This document shows positions 36,501-44,580 of a DNA stretch of 64,000 nt, in pieces; position 1 is the stretch's first letter, and the number at the start of each line of letters is the position of its first letter. Origin of the DNA: Nomia melanderi (Eukaryota > Arthropoda > Insecta > Hymenoptera > Halictidae). The notes below the pieces were generated by a model. It made no database searches, was not told the origin of the DNA, and worked only from the letters and a program-made list of their open reading frames with translations. The stretch is taken from positions 7,309,501 to 7,373,500 of the forward strand of contig NC_135003.1 of NCBI RefSeq assembly GCF_051020985.1. Direction: 5' to 3'. The position numbers and the translations under genes are program-made.

Positions 36501-39500
36501 CAACTGTTTCGATGACCGTAATTGCGTTTTCATTGAAAACTGGTTCGTGTTCGCGATTTTCAGTCAGCGACCGAAGCTCGCTGCGAGGCTATTCACGTCG
36601 GGTACGAATAGAAGCTCCGGGTTGAATCATCCAGACCTCCGCTGTTAAGCCAAGCGGTCCGGCAAAGGAACAAAGAGCGAATTTTTAACTGACATTGCTA
36701 CGTAACCAGAAACGTTCCGATTTTTATCTTAAACTTCAACGTTTTAACTGCAGCATTGGTAAATGGGTGACATGATTCTTTTGTATAAAAAGATCGTTTT
36801 TCATGGTTTACGCGAATCATTCAGAGATCTAATTTCGTGTTTTGAATATTTTCAAATCTCAGTGTGGAAACTTTTTAATTGTCCTCCGTGCATGTAATTT
36901 CAATGAATTTTTCTACTGTTTACGACACGAATTTTGGAAGGATTTGTCGAGTGAAAAGTACAGTGAACATTGGATAATTGCAATATCGAGGATCTTTTCA
37001 TAATTACAACATTATCATCCCCGCCATCTCCCCACCAGATTCCTTTTAACACACCATAGCACTCAATGCGGTTGAATGGTGTGACATGATCCGACTACTG
37101 TCGAACTCGATGATTTCAACGTATCTTTCTTTTTTAAACGCAGCCCTTTTCTATATCCGAAACTTCAATCGCTTACTATACAAACAAGTACGATAATTCT
37201 ATCGTGTTTGGTGTCATTTAAATCAGAAAACCATAAGAAACATAATGATGGAAGTATCATCCGTCAAAAGTAAAAAATAAAGAAGTTAGAATTTTGAGTT
37301 AAAGGTCGTAAGCTCATCGCAAACCTCTAATGTTGCCGAGCACTTCGACTCTCAGTCTCTTTTCTCTACGTTCGCATTGTCTTTTTCTACGTTCTACATG
37401 TCCTAAAATACTTGTTGCTTTGGGTGGATTCGACTCTACATGATTGCAACCTTCCGGTCCCGTTGAGTGTTGCAATTATCCAATGTTCATTGTATTATTT
37501 TCTAACAGAAAATTGAGATTTGTGAGATGCTGAGAAAGTGAATGTAGTAATTATTCGAAAATAATAGAAAGAATGTTAGCAAGCATTCCGTGAACGCTAC
37601 GATTTGCAGGTTAATTGCAGCTACTGAAACAATTGCCATCGACGGAATCGATAGTGCTCGGTATCCGAATTTGTTTCTTGGAACGATTTACTTGCAGAAA
37701 AGACACGGATAGTCGAGTTATTCCGTGCGATTGCCCTGGCCGATTTGTAGCGTCTGAGTTCAACGAAATTTCATTAAGATCCTTTGATTAGCGGGAAACT
37801 TTCAAGTCACGCAGATGCTTAAAAAAATGCTAAGTGCACACCAGGCGAATGATTGCACCGGAATGCGAGACCATTGTCCCAATACCGTCGTTTCCATGCC
37901 CGTTCGCTCTTCTGGACTGCTCAGAATTCGCTCGCTTTCCAAGAGAAATTCGTACGTATCGATGTTTTCGGTGTTTTATTTTCCTTCCTTTCCCGATGAG
38001 ACCGACCCGCGTCCGTCGGATTTCATTCATTGCCCACGCGTCTGGCGCAATTTTGTTCCCGGCCGTTTATCGCGCTTTGTCTTTCACTTCGCGGCAATCA
38101 CTCGTAGATTTAGAATTTCAACTACGTTGCGTAAGTATATATTTTCCAATATTCCGTTGTTGCGTTAAGTTGGTTTACCGAATATCGAAAATCGTTAACG
38201 CTCCGATTTCTTTCGTTAATACGGGAAGTCAACTGCATCGTGTATTCAACGTTTGCAGCCGGAAATTTGACGTTACTCCGTATTTGAGGGGAACGAATGG
38301 GCCGATCGATGCTGCGTTTTATTGATAAGACGTATTAGACTTTCCAAGGGACAATTTAATTCGCGAACGAAACGTTCCCTGTGATACCTGCTCCACAGAT
38401 TCGGGGCATTTTATGTTGCGGAATTTTCTGGGTTACCTTGCGACTATTGTAATTTAAATATGTTTGACACAATCGCAATGAAAATAAGACTATATGTACT
38501 AATTATTTGCCATGTAAACTATTGACTTTTTCTATTAATCCTTTAAGGACGATTCGTGGTTACTTTCAATTGTTTCAAATTCTTCATTCTTCGTTACAAA
38601 TATAACTTAATAATAACTTGGGCGTTTCGATATATTTTGCAGCTAACTTTACTTCTGAAAAGTAGAAAAAGAATTTTATAAAGTATAAATGACAATTAAA
38701 TAGTAAAAAAAAATGAAGGTGGTGGGAATGGTGTCAGTCGGTGCTCTGTTATCAACGTAGTTCCTGAAGGATTAAATAGCGATTATTGGGCGTAGTAGTG
38801 TTCGCGGGAAATTGTTCGATCCATAGGATACACGAGGGATGGTGAAGAATTTTATGAATTTACCAAATCGACGGCGGTCGAGGTTTCGAGCCGGTTGCTT
38901 TCATCGGGACGACCCTCGTCGATCTTTTCATGGTTCACTCGCCATAAGAAGTGAGGCCTTGGGTTCGCGTAAATGGTTACGTTCACAATCCCCTGACGTC
39001 CAATCACATATCCGAAACGCTCGATGGTCGGCTGCGGCTGCGGAGGATCTGTAAAATGTTATTCGTTTTTAGCGGTCGTGTTTCCCTGAAAATTGCACGA
39101 CGATCGTCGCCCCGAATATGGCTGAAAGTATATCTTTACAAGGACTTGAGATGAAAATAAAAATTTCAAAAAGAATGTTGCGCTTCACATTATTATTAAT
39201 ATATTTGAAGTTGTATACGATTTTCAACGATAATGTAAAGCTTTAATACATTAACAATAATATTTGTTCTTCCGACATCCAGAAAATCATTATGATACAA
39301 TAACATTAATTAACAGCTTTTAACGTAAGTACCAAAAAGATCATAGAGCAAAGTATTAAAAACCTTTCTGTGATTGTATTCATCGTATTCTATTGAGTCA
39401 TTGTAGAATTATTCATAAAAAGCTATAGCAACTTTTAGAGGATTTTATATTTCTCTGGCTTTTTAATATTCTCATTATAAATATTTAACTTTTCCTACTC

Positions 39501-41565
39501 ACAGTATACTTGCAACTGCAGAGTTCTCTCCTTAGGCTGGTTAAGTGCGATGTGAGTAGCGACGCATCGGAGAGTCTTGCCGTTGTCAGTCCAATCCAAA
39601 CTGCGCGATGCGTTTTGCACTGCTAACGAGTTGTCGTTCACGTTTGAATCGTAGATCGTTGGCCTTTCCTCGTTACCAATCTGTTCGTCGTCTGATTATT
39701 CGAGAAAAAGAAGGAAAAAGAAGTAAATTATAAGGGCATAAATATATACACAGTATTCGGCAACACACGGGAAAAAAGTTAAAAGATTCTTTGTGATAAT
39801 ATAAAACAAATCCAGAGACATTTTCAATCGTTAATAACTTGAGCACGGATACGAAATTGCACTGTTTCCACTCTAGATTTTCGTTTTATATCATCGTTGA
39901 GAATCATCACTTAAATTTTCTACCACCTGTTGCCGGACACCCTCTAGACAATAATGTACAAATATAAACGAAATATAATTACCAAGGAATAATGAAACGT
40001 TGGCTGCTGGCCTTCCGCCTGGGGCACTACAACTTACTTCCAGTTTCTCACCCTTTCTGTAGATCGTTCTACCGTAGTGTCCAGGATTCATGCTGAGTTC
40101 GGGATCGTTCGGTGCTTCTGGAAATTGAATTCGATTTATCGTCGTGTATCTATGATTCAACTTGACAAAATATGAAACTATTTAAACGATTAAAAGTTGT
40201 TATAATCGCAAACTCTAAATGTAATAACGGAAAGAGGTTTGTCTTATTTCGATGTTACAATGTGGCCTTTAAAATGGCCACGGTCTGTTGTTAAGTGTTT
40301 CTTTTTTAAATAATAAAAATTTTACTGTTACAATGTACATATTTTTTTTAGAATAACAAAATTTTTGTGAAATGTGAAAATACGTTTTTCCAATTTTACA
40401 TCGCATTTATTGCAGCACAAAGATATTCAGGACACATATTAAGAATTCTAGAAAAAAACTGTTCCTCCCTTATAAAGCTGTACGTTTATTTTCCCGACTG
40501 GATCGAATGTGCAAATTTCTATTCAGATCTGCTTGGAAACACCCTCAGCCCCAGATCGTGCAACGTTTTCGTCATTTATCTCAATCGACTTTGCTCTCTT
40601 ATTTCTCCTACCGTAAGTAATTGTCTTAACAAAGATTAATTAGCTCTCGAATTCCTTAACGAGGCCTCACGGAATATTTCTTCCCCAACAGTGGAATACT
40701 TCCTCGCTCGCAATAGTATCCCCGAGAACCTTTTAAACCTTTACCTATAGCTACAATGCAAACATCCCTTAAATACACTTTTGTCTATCTTAATGAGTTC
40801 TCAACGTAGATACATTACATTTCTACATTAATGCAAAACAATTACATTATTACACACGTCCACCCAGCGACAAACTAAGTGTACCAAATTATTTTTCCCT
40901 TGAAACAGTAAAAAAATTGTATTTGAGACATTTTCTAATGCTAGACCTACTAAATAAACCAAATTAACCCATCTCTCAATGCTTCTTTCACGATTATTAA
41001 AAAGATAACAGCTTCTCTGAGAAATTATTCAAGAAATTACTTTAGCAATATGCAAACTGAATTATAAATCAATTAAAATCTCAATAGATGCACTCTGACA
41101 GTTCTTACAGAAAAATTGGAAAAGTCAATTCGACTCTACAATAGTTCTACTGTCAAATAATTAATAGTTCCTAGGATAATTGCATTTATAGATTGAAACG
41201 GGACAGCCTGTGCAATTCGAGAATTAAATGGCACTTACTGGCAACGATGATCCTCACGGACGCCTGTGTCTCCTGTCGGATGTCGTTGGTAGTCAGAGTG
41301 CACTTGAATAAGCCGTCGTGGCTCTCCTTGATCTTCTCGATGCGAACCCCGCATTGCCCCATCTCGGTGCCGTCGCCGTAGTATCCGATACCGTCTTCCG
41401 GCAGTTGCCCCGTGGACAGCACCATGCCACCCGCCTCGCCAGGTATCTCGACACGGCACACCTTCAAAGGTTTACTGACTCTGCACAAAATCTGTAGACT
41501 CTCGCCGAGTCGCACCGCGACCTGGTTTTTTGGCTCGATGTCCACGGCCATATTTGATTTCGATG
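9383..41565 (-). CDS. Fas3: Fasciclin-3, Ig-superfamily adhesion protein (gene span, 5' exon missing)
   Basis: Long-tail form: complement of join(9383..9580, 9958..10126, 12526..12556, 32260..32373, 35296..35437, 38864..39048, 39503..39691, 39983..40117, 41239..41565), 496 residues after the missing signal exon. Short-tail form uses 24350..24579 directly after 32260..32373 (440 residues). All junction phases agree. The order is three Ig domains, one transmembrane helix and a cytoplasmic tail, as in fasciclin-3, a homophilic adhesion molecule of epithelia and axons. Diagnostic matches are the Ig1 core CRVEIPGE followed by a GQCGV motif, an Ig3 without the usual cysteines, and FARATGRWCF just after the membrane helix, near-identical to the Drosophila juxtamembrane sequence as I remember it. 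The tail exon starting SDTESA also echoes the fly protein. Confidence 0.88.
9958..10126 (-). CDS. Fas3: Fas3 cytoplasmic exon (SDTESA... long tail)
   Basis: Acceptor TTTATTAG lies before 10126 and donor AAG|GTATTG after 9958. The exon enters with one base completing a codon and leaves in phase 0 (56 further codons). The peptide starts SDTESAGRYSRTEVDGS, then a basic stretch with ISLSRLFKRNKDK, then RTVVTVDDEK. SDTESA is also found at the matching point of the fly Fas3 tail as I recall it. The basic/Ser-rich segment offers kinase-site candidates. GTATTG is a moderate donor, but the phase agreement on both sides is exact. Confidence 0.8.
10127..12525 (-). other. Fas3 intron between microexon and tail exon
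   Basis: 2.4 kb of AT-rich DNA with no further exon recognised. It contains a hairpin at 11259-11304. The plus-strand frame at 10606-10947 has no family resemblance and is probably chance. Confidence 0.5.
11259..11304. repeat. AT-rich imperfect hairpin
   Basis: GAAATTATAGTATTATA is followed 12 bases later by TATAGTATTATAATTTC, which pairs along 17 positions if two G:U pairs are allowed. It is a stem-loop of 46 bases inside a Fas3 intron; AU-only stems like this also arise by chance. Confidence 0.35.
12526..12556 (-). CDS. Fas3: Fas3 31-nt microexon linking membrane exon to long tail
   Basis: The minus strand reads TAATTTTCAG | 31 nt | GTGAGTATAC: a strong acceptor and strong donor. The exon takes one base from the transmembrane exon and supplies nine codons plus two bases, giving G-NSTSRNLGE-S before SDTESA. 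Both the entering phase (1) and leaving phase (2) are exactly those required to connect 32260-32373 with 9958-10126; no other candidate seen in the 22 kb satisfies both. The product is a short Ser/Asn-rich linker. Confidence 0.75.
16769..16827. repeat. Perfect 15-bp inverted repeat, 29-nt loop
   Basis: AAATAATTCGTGCCG (16769-16783) is matched exactly by CGGCACGAATTATTT (16813-16827). The stem is mixed-composition, which makes chance occurrence unlikely, and it could form a stem-loop of miRNA-precursor size or a cruciform. Confidence 0.6.
18264..18771. mobile_element. TTAA-flanked piggyBac-type MITE
   Basis: TTAA at both ends encloses terminal inverted repeats CCCCTTGCCCTAT and CCCCTTGGCTTAT (11 of 13 match). 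The inverted match extends outward through the TTAA: 18260-18274 and 18761-18775 are perfect 15-bp reverse complements. No transposase frame. Length 508 bp fits a non-autonomous element inserted in a Fas3 intron. Confidence 0.6.
19603..20120. mobile_element. Possible degraded TTAA element
   Basis: The left end reads TTAACCCTTCGG and the right end, reversed, TCAACCCTTCGG, so the TTAA is mutated on one side. The inner right part holds several near-repeats of AAAATCGTTTAAAA type (about 19980-20065). No coding. Confidence 0.35.
21594..21986. mobile_element. TA-flanked pogo/Tigger-like MITE
   Basis: Ends are CAGTGGAACCTTTAC and, reversed, CAGTGGAACCCTTTG, identical over the first ten bases, with TA immediately outside both ends. 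CAGTGGAACC is typical of pogo/Tigger ends within the Tc1/mariner superfamily. 393 bp and no transposase, so non-autonomous. Confidence 0.55.
24350..24579 (-). CDS. Fas3: Fas3 alternative short-tail terminal exon
   Basis: Acceptor CTTGTTGCAG precedes 24579; the exon enters with two bases (CG) that complete a codon with the phase-1 donor of the transmembrane exon, giving CFA-A-RRGGDEEAAS. It encodes 75 residues to TAA at 24350-24352: an acidic centre (PGDEDEEDHEDP), then SNEYVNG (Y-x-N, an SH2-Grb2-type motif) and a C-terminus TDTPV. The last residues T-P-V match the class I PDZ-ligand pattern S/T-x-hydrophobic. It excludes the downstream tail exons. The plus-strand 145-codon frame here is a shadow. 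Confidence 0.78.
28246..28304. repeat. Hairpin with 9-bp perfect outer stem
   Basis: CACTGCATG (28246-28254) pairs with CATGCAGTG (28296-28304); an inner AATATA/TATATT pairing (about 28270-28290) can extend it. The 59-nt size is compatible with a small-RNA precursor, but there is no match to a miRNA I know. Confidence 0.35.
30165..30182 (-). CDS. Fas3: Candidate 18-nt Fas3 cassette microexon
   Basis: The minus strand reads a pyrimidine-rich CGATTCCGTACTCTAG, then 18 nt (GC ATG ACA CTG TCC AGG G), then a near-ideal donor GTAAGTCACC. It enters and leaves in phase 1, so it could be inserted between the transmembrane exon and either tail without changing frame, adding MTLSR plus one altered codon. 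If not spliced at the donor, the frame runs on to a TAA at 29953, a much less plausible tail. Confidence 0.4.
31229..31832. mobile_element. piggyBac-like element, internally deleted
   Basis: TTAA at 31229-31232 and 31829-31832 encloses ends CCCTCTGGGTACA and, reversed, CCCTTTGGCTACA (11 of 13 match). Near the right end a 12-bp inverted repeat GACGTATCAGAA (31752-31763 versus 31801-31812) looks like the subterminal repeat of piggyBac elements. The 604 bp include a remnant of a transposase N-terminus on the minus strand, so this is an internal-deletion derivative of an autonomous copy rather than an unrelated MITE. Confidence 0.7.
31375..31635 (-). pseudogene. piggyBac-type transposase N-terminal fragment, broken
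   Basis: From ATG at 31633-31635 the frame reads an acidic Ser/Asp-rich start (MAETENIFYQNDSDSFI), meets an in-frame TGA, then continues SSYLEQSDEDFF and IELESDNDSEI, a basic patch RRKRRTR, and SSSDSESSREK before TAA at 31375-31377. Acidic Asp/Ser-rich N-termini with a basic patch are usual in piggyBac transposases; the catalytic DDD core and C-terminal zinc finger are absent. The internal TGA and the truncation make it non-functional. Confidence 0.55.
32260..32373 (-). CDS. Fas3: Fas3 transmembrane exon
   Basis: Acceptor GGAATTTCAG precedes 32373 and donor GCAG|GTGAGT follows 32260. The 114 nt enter with two bases and leave in phase 1. The peptide is GVDLDAGS, then a hydrophobic helix IIGIVVGALVLLLVVFLLIF, then ARATGRWCFA. 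The juxtamembrane RATGRWCF is the most recognisable Fas3 signature. This exon is the branch point for the two alternative tails, both of which accept its phase-1 end. Confidence 0.9.
32374..35295 (-). other. Fas3 intron between Ig3 and transmembrane exons
   Basis: 2.9 kb without coding. It includes a probable TTAA element (32887-33135) and purine/pyrimidine-biased stretches near 33540-33610 and 34370-34460. Small frames here overlap on both strands. Confidence 0.5.
32887..33135. mobile_element. Probable TTAA-flanked MITE
   Basis: TTAA at 32887-32890 and 33132-33135 with ends AGGGGCGTAACC and, reversed, AGGGACATAAAC (9 of 12 match). The flanking bases AAGCT also mirror each other. 249 bp, close in size to the elements at 38535 and 58580. 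No coding. Confidence 0.4.
35296..35437 (-). CDS. Fas3: Fas3 Ig3 second-half exon
   Basis: Acceptor GATATTATAG precedes 35437 and donor GCAG|GTAAAA follows 35296. Phase 0 in, phase 1 out. The peptide is GKGAWSVILTIDSV, then KEYILEARNDEGTKEYTIVL and STSTEPA. The Y-x-L-x-A-x-N motif is the F-strand of an Ig domain in which Ala/Arg replace the expected Cys region, as in fly Fas3 Ig3. It joins DLGKGAW with the upstream exon and EPAGVDL with the membrane exon. Confidence 0.88.
36961..37492. mobile_element. TA-flanked Tc1/mariner-type MITE
   Basis: The ends are near-perfect 23-bp inverted repeats: CAGTGAACATTGGATAATTG at 36961 and CAATGAACATTGGATAATTG reversed from 37492, both continuing CAA (22 of 23 match). 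TA lies directly outside each end. 532 bp without a transposase frame. The high similarity of the ends suggests a fairly recent insertion. Confidence 0.65.
38535..38775. mobile_element. TTAA-flanked MITE
   Basis: Ends read TTAATCCTTTAAGGAC and, reversed, TTAATCCTTCAGGAAC (13 of 16 match). At 241 bp it is almost the size of the 58580 element, whose ends TTAATCCTTTGCAGTC are very similar, so both probably belong to one family. It sits just 88 bp from the Ig3 first-half exon. Confidence 0.55.
38864..39048 (-). CDS. Fas3: Fas3 Ig3 first-half exon
   Basis: Acceptor ACATTTTACAG precedes 39048 and donor GATTTG|GTAAAT follows 38864. Phase 1 in, phase 0 out. The peptide begins Y-PPQPQPTIERFGYVIG, then GIVNVTIYANPRPHFLW and RVNHEKIDEGRPDES. 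NVT is an N-glycosylation sequon. The B-strand position holds VNVT instead of a Cys, so this Ig domain lacks the usual disulfide; the Trp of the C-strand is kept (FLWRV). Confidence 0.88.
39503..39691 (-). CDS. Fas3: Fas3 Ig2 second-half exon
   Basis: Acceptor GAATAATCAG precedes 39691 and donor TACT|GTGAGT follows 39503. Phase 1 in and out. The peptide is DEQIGNEERPTIYD, then SLAVQNASRSLDWTDNGK, TLRCVATHIAL and ERTLQLQVY. TLRCVATH supplies the F-strand Cys of Ig2; QNAS is a glycosylation sequon. Its ends fit FLD|DEQ upstream and QVY|YPPQ downstream. Confidence 0.88.
39983..40117 (-). CDS. Fas3: Fas3 Ig2 first-half exon
   Basis: Acceptor AATTTCCAG precedes 40117 and donor CTTG|GTAATT follows 39983. 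Phase 1 in and out, 135 nt. The peptide is APNDPELSMNPGHYG, then RKGEKLEVSCSAPGGRPAAN and VSLFL. EVSCSAPGGRP is the B-strand Cys of Ig2 and NVS a glycosylation sequon. It joins RIIVAK from Ig1 in frame. Confidence 0.88.
40118..41238 (-). other. Fas3 intron between Ig1 and Ig2
   Basis: 1.1 kb, AT-rich, no coding exon. It contains a diverged copy (about 40940-41070) of the repeat family found at 56080-56264. Confidence 0.5.
40940..41070. repeat. Diverged copy of the 56.1-kb TTAA element
   Basis: The core matches 56136-56241 along its length; shared blocks include CCCAT, GATTATTAAAAAGATAA against AATTATTAAAAAGATAA, and GAGAAATTATT against AGATAAATTATT, with about 70 percent identity by eye. Terminal repeats are no longer clear. 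Confidence 0.45.
41239..41565 (-). CDS. Fas3: Fas3 Ig1 exon
   Basis: Acceptor GAATTGTTTCAG precedes 41565 and donor GCCA|GTAAGT follows 41239. The exon enters with two bases (CA), so the signal-peptide exon upstream ends in phase 1; it leaves in phase 1. The peptide begins SKSNMAVDIEPKNQVAV, then LQILCRVSKPLKVCRVEIPG, GQCGVRIEKI and GLFKCTLTTND. Four Cys in the Ig1 pattern and VCRVEIPG followed by GQCGV are diagnostic of fasciclin-3. The ATG at 41551 inside the exon is in frame but lies after sense codons and is not preceded by a signal peptide. Confidence 0.9.
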
Positions 41566-44140
41566 CTGAAACAATTCGATCGAGACACTGGATTAATTAA
41601 AATCGAACTTCATTGAACGATTTATAATTAACGAGGAGCTAGGATGATCGTGAGTTATATTAAGTTCAATTAAATCATTATAATTTAGTTAATTATCCGT
41701 TTTTGATATTTGTGATATTTTTATTTTAATATTTGTATAATTATTATTTATAGTAAGAATTTTAGTTCTTCGGGTACTCTCGGTCATGCTGGAGCCTATT
41801 GGAAATGAAAATGTTTTTGTGTTGTATGGCATTTTTCAAGATAGCTTCTGAGAAGTTAAGTTTTAAAGAGTGGTTTCAGCCTTCGAATTTGAATTCGTTC
41901 CGTGAACTTATAAAGTTTCATTAACATTAGAGAGGGACAGCAACGTTCCTTTCAGTGTTACAGATTCAGAGGAGATGTTCACTTTCATGGACGAAGGAAA
42001 AATGCGATTCCCCAGCAACCGTCTCGCGTTTTATCGCGAGCGAACGCGAGATAATTTTTCATTGAGAGTTAATCCCGCTTTGTGGGAGGTTAAATTAAAT
42101 TACCAGACGGACGGGGAACTTCCATAATTTTTCATAATTCTCGACTTTCTTGTCGCGGGCTTAGCGAGACGCCGCTTCCGCGGACACGTTTAAATACGCG
42201 TTTTTCATAATTTCGTAAACTATAACGGGCACGCGTTTACACTATAACATGCTTCTAAATGTAAAGTTGTAAGTCGGATATATTACACGTACTACCCAAA
42301 TTCTTCTAACGGTGTAATAAATATTAAAACGTAATTTTGGTTAATTATATTTTTATTCGCGTAAAATATGTCGCGTTATATTACTATAGCTATGAAAAAC
42401 AGCTCGAGATTAATTTTCTGAAAAACCAAAATGAAACTTTTATTGTGAATAAAATACAGATTTACTTTGACGGTGAAACATAATTTACAGGAAAATTGTG
42501 CTTGAAAAAATCTGACGCTATATTTTAAAACAATGGATTATTATACAAAGAAACATAGTAAGTTTACATTTTACATTGTAAACATTGCTAAATTGGAAAA
42601 CTTACGATCACAGGAGTGAACATTAAAAAACTATTAATATTCTTGCATCTCGGAGGTGAATTTCTAAAGTATTATTTACGCGAATTAAAACTTAATAGTT
42701 GGAACTAATAAACGCTCGTTTCGGAAAGCTACTGAAATTGCTCTAGTCAAATATCTCTAGGATTGTGAGAAAGGTAAGTTTTAATCGACAGTCTCTAAAA
42801 GACTCGTCTAAACGCGGAGAATGGTCTCGTGGGTGGGGAAGATCGAAAAACGATTTTGCGGGGGAGGTGGCGAGCGAAGGAGCTTCCTCGCGCGTGCAAG
42901 ATTTATGAGACAAAAAGAAAAGTTGATTAAATCCCTATCCCCCTTCATCGCTGTCGTCCCGTTCCTGTATTTTCCTTGTTCCGACACGGACCGTGAAAGT
43001 CAACCAAGTAACTTTCCCCTACTCTTTGTCTTCCGTATCGCGCTTTCCACCCCCTTGCCTTTCCTTCCTCCTCAAGAACATCGTTGGTAATTATTGAGCT
43101 AACTAGAAAGTCTTGACGCTTTTCTTTCCAATGTGGTATGGAAAACTTATTGATTAGAAATATAATTTCGGATAAATGCAGTAAGGTTGTGAAGTAAAAG
43201 TTTGTTTATATCATTTATTTGTTATTTTCAATCGAAAATATCAATGTTCTTAAATAAAAGTTGTAATAAATAATATATGAACATTGAAGTGTTAGTATTC
43301 AATATTTGAAAACGAAAAGACAGTAAAGAAGAAACTATCTACGTAAGTTTCCAATAAATTATAATATTTTTAAGTAAATTTGGAAATTCTGCAATATATC
43401 AGCTGGTTTGGAATATTCTTTATATTTATTCTCTAACGTTTTTCGGCAACACTTTCTTTGTTTAATTCTTCAAGCACGCCTTAAGGTATTAGTTTCATTT
43501 ATTTCTAATATCTTGAGCAACCAGTGTCATTAATTACCGAACAATATTATCGAAAAATTAATCGTCGTTTAATCGCATCCCCTGCTTAATTCGTGCCCCT
43601 TCACCCGCAGCCGAAACTCGAAACCAGCAAAAGGAGAGAAAAAAAGGGGGGAACTCGTAGGAATTTCCTTTCGCCGTCCACCACTCAGCTGCCGCTTTTC
43701 CGAAACTTTCTGTAATCGTGATGGTGTGCAATGGATAACGAGAACTAGCGGCCGGCGCGCAGTCTGCTTGTACTGTAAATGAACAAAAGTTTCCGCGCAA
43801 AAAGCTTTGCAAGTATCGACCAATCCTCGGCGCACGGGTTTCAGGGAAAGGTGAGAATGTATACCGGCATTTTCCATTAATAACTGTATTGTCAAACCGG
43901 CTGTCGGCTTACTCGTGCGCACAGGATACGTTACGAAAGCGTGTTACACTGTTCAGCCAACAATCCAAACTGCCTTAAGGGTAGCGGTAACTCATGGTTT
44001 CAAAGACTCATTAGTGCAGTCCTTTGTTTTGAAATATTAAAGTATATTAGGTGTCTCGATTATAGTAACACGGTCTAGGAGGGACGGTTTTCTTAGGAAA
44101 AGATGGTGCAAAATTACAGAATGAAATATTTAGAAGTCAC

Positions 44141-44580
44141 ATGATACATTTGTTAAATTTCCATACTCCTTTACATTTCTTTATATTTTCTTAAACTTTT
44201 AATGATTTTTTACATTTTCTCACATTTTTCAATATCTCTACATTTTTCTATATTTTGCAACGCCTTTATCATATTTTCTTGTATTACTTTACATCTCTTT
44301 CCATTTGTTCAAACATTTGAAGAATACAATTCCTTTATATTTCCTTGAAGAGTTCCAAGGCACATCAGAACTCTGGACTCTCTGAGAGGGTCCTAAAGGA
44401 CTCCAAGGATATTAAGGACTTATATAGAATACTGATTTTAGAAGCCACTGAAGGTACCTAGAGCACATGAAGCACTCGAAAGTTTCTAGCCTTCCTGAGA
44501 GAGTCCTAGGACACTCCAGGGTCTCTAGGACTCCATAGACTTCCTAGAAGATTCCAAAGAGGATCCAATCCACCGAAGAT
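44141..44580. repeat. Degenerate tandem-repeat block
   Basis: Two parts. 44141-44310 repeats T-rich units around TTTACATTTCT / TCTACATTTTTCTATATTTT. 44365-44580 repeats short near-palindromes such as GAGAGGGTCCTAAAGGACTCC, GAGAGAGTCCTAGGACACTCC and GTCTCTAGGACTCC. It has the look of a decayed minisatellite and no coding. Confidence 0.45.

Larger units (their letters stand above)
35438..38863 (-). other. Fas3 intron within Ig3
   Basis: 3.4 kb. It contains a Tc1/mariner-type element (36961-37492), a TTAA element (38535-38775) and a CpG-rich patch at 36410-36480. No further exon is supported. Confidence 0.5.

Noticed and set aside
36425..36625. 66-codon plus-strand frame with good start context (CAAAATGG) and Arg/Lys-rich start
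   Set aside because: Sits in a CpG-rich intronic patch, overlaps a longer frame in another phase, no recognisable family and no nearby polyadenylation support.
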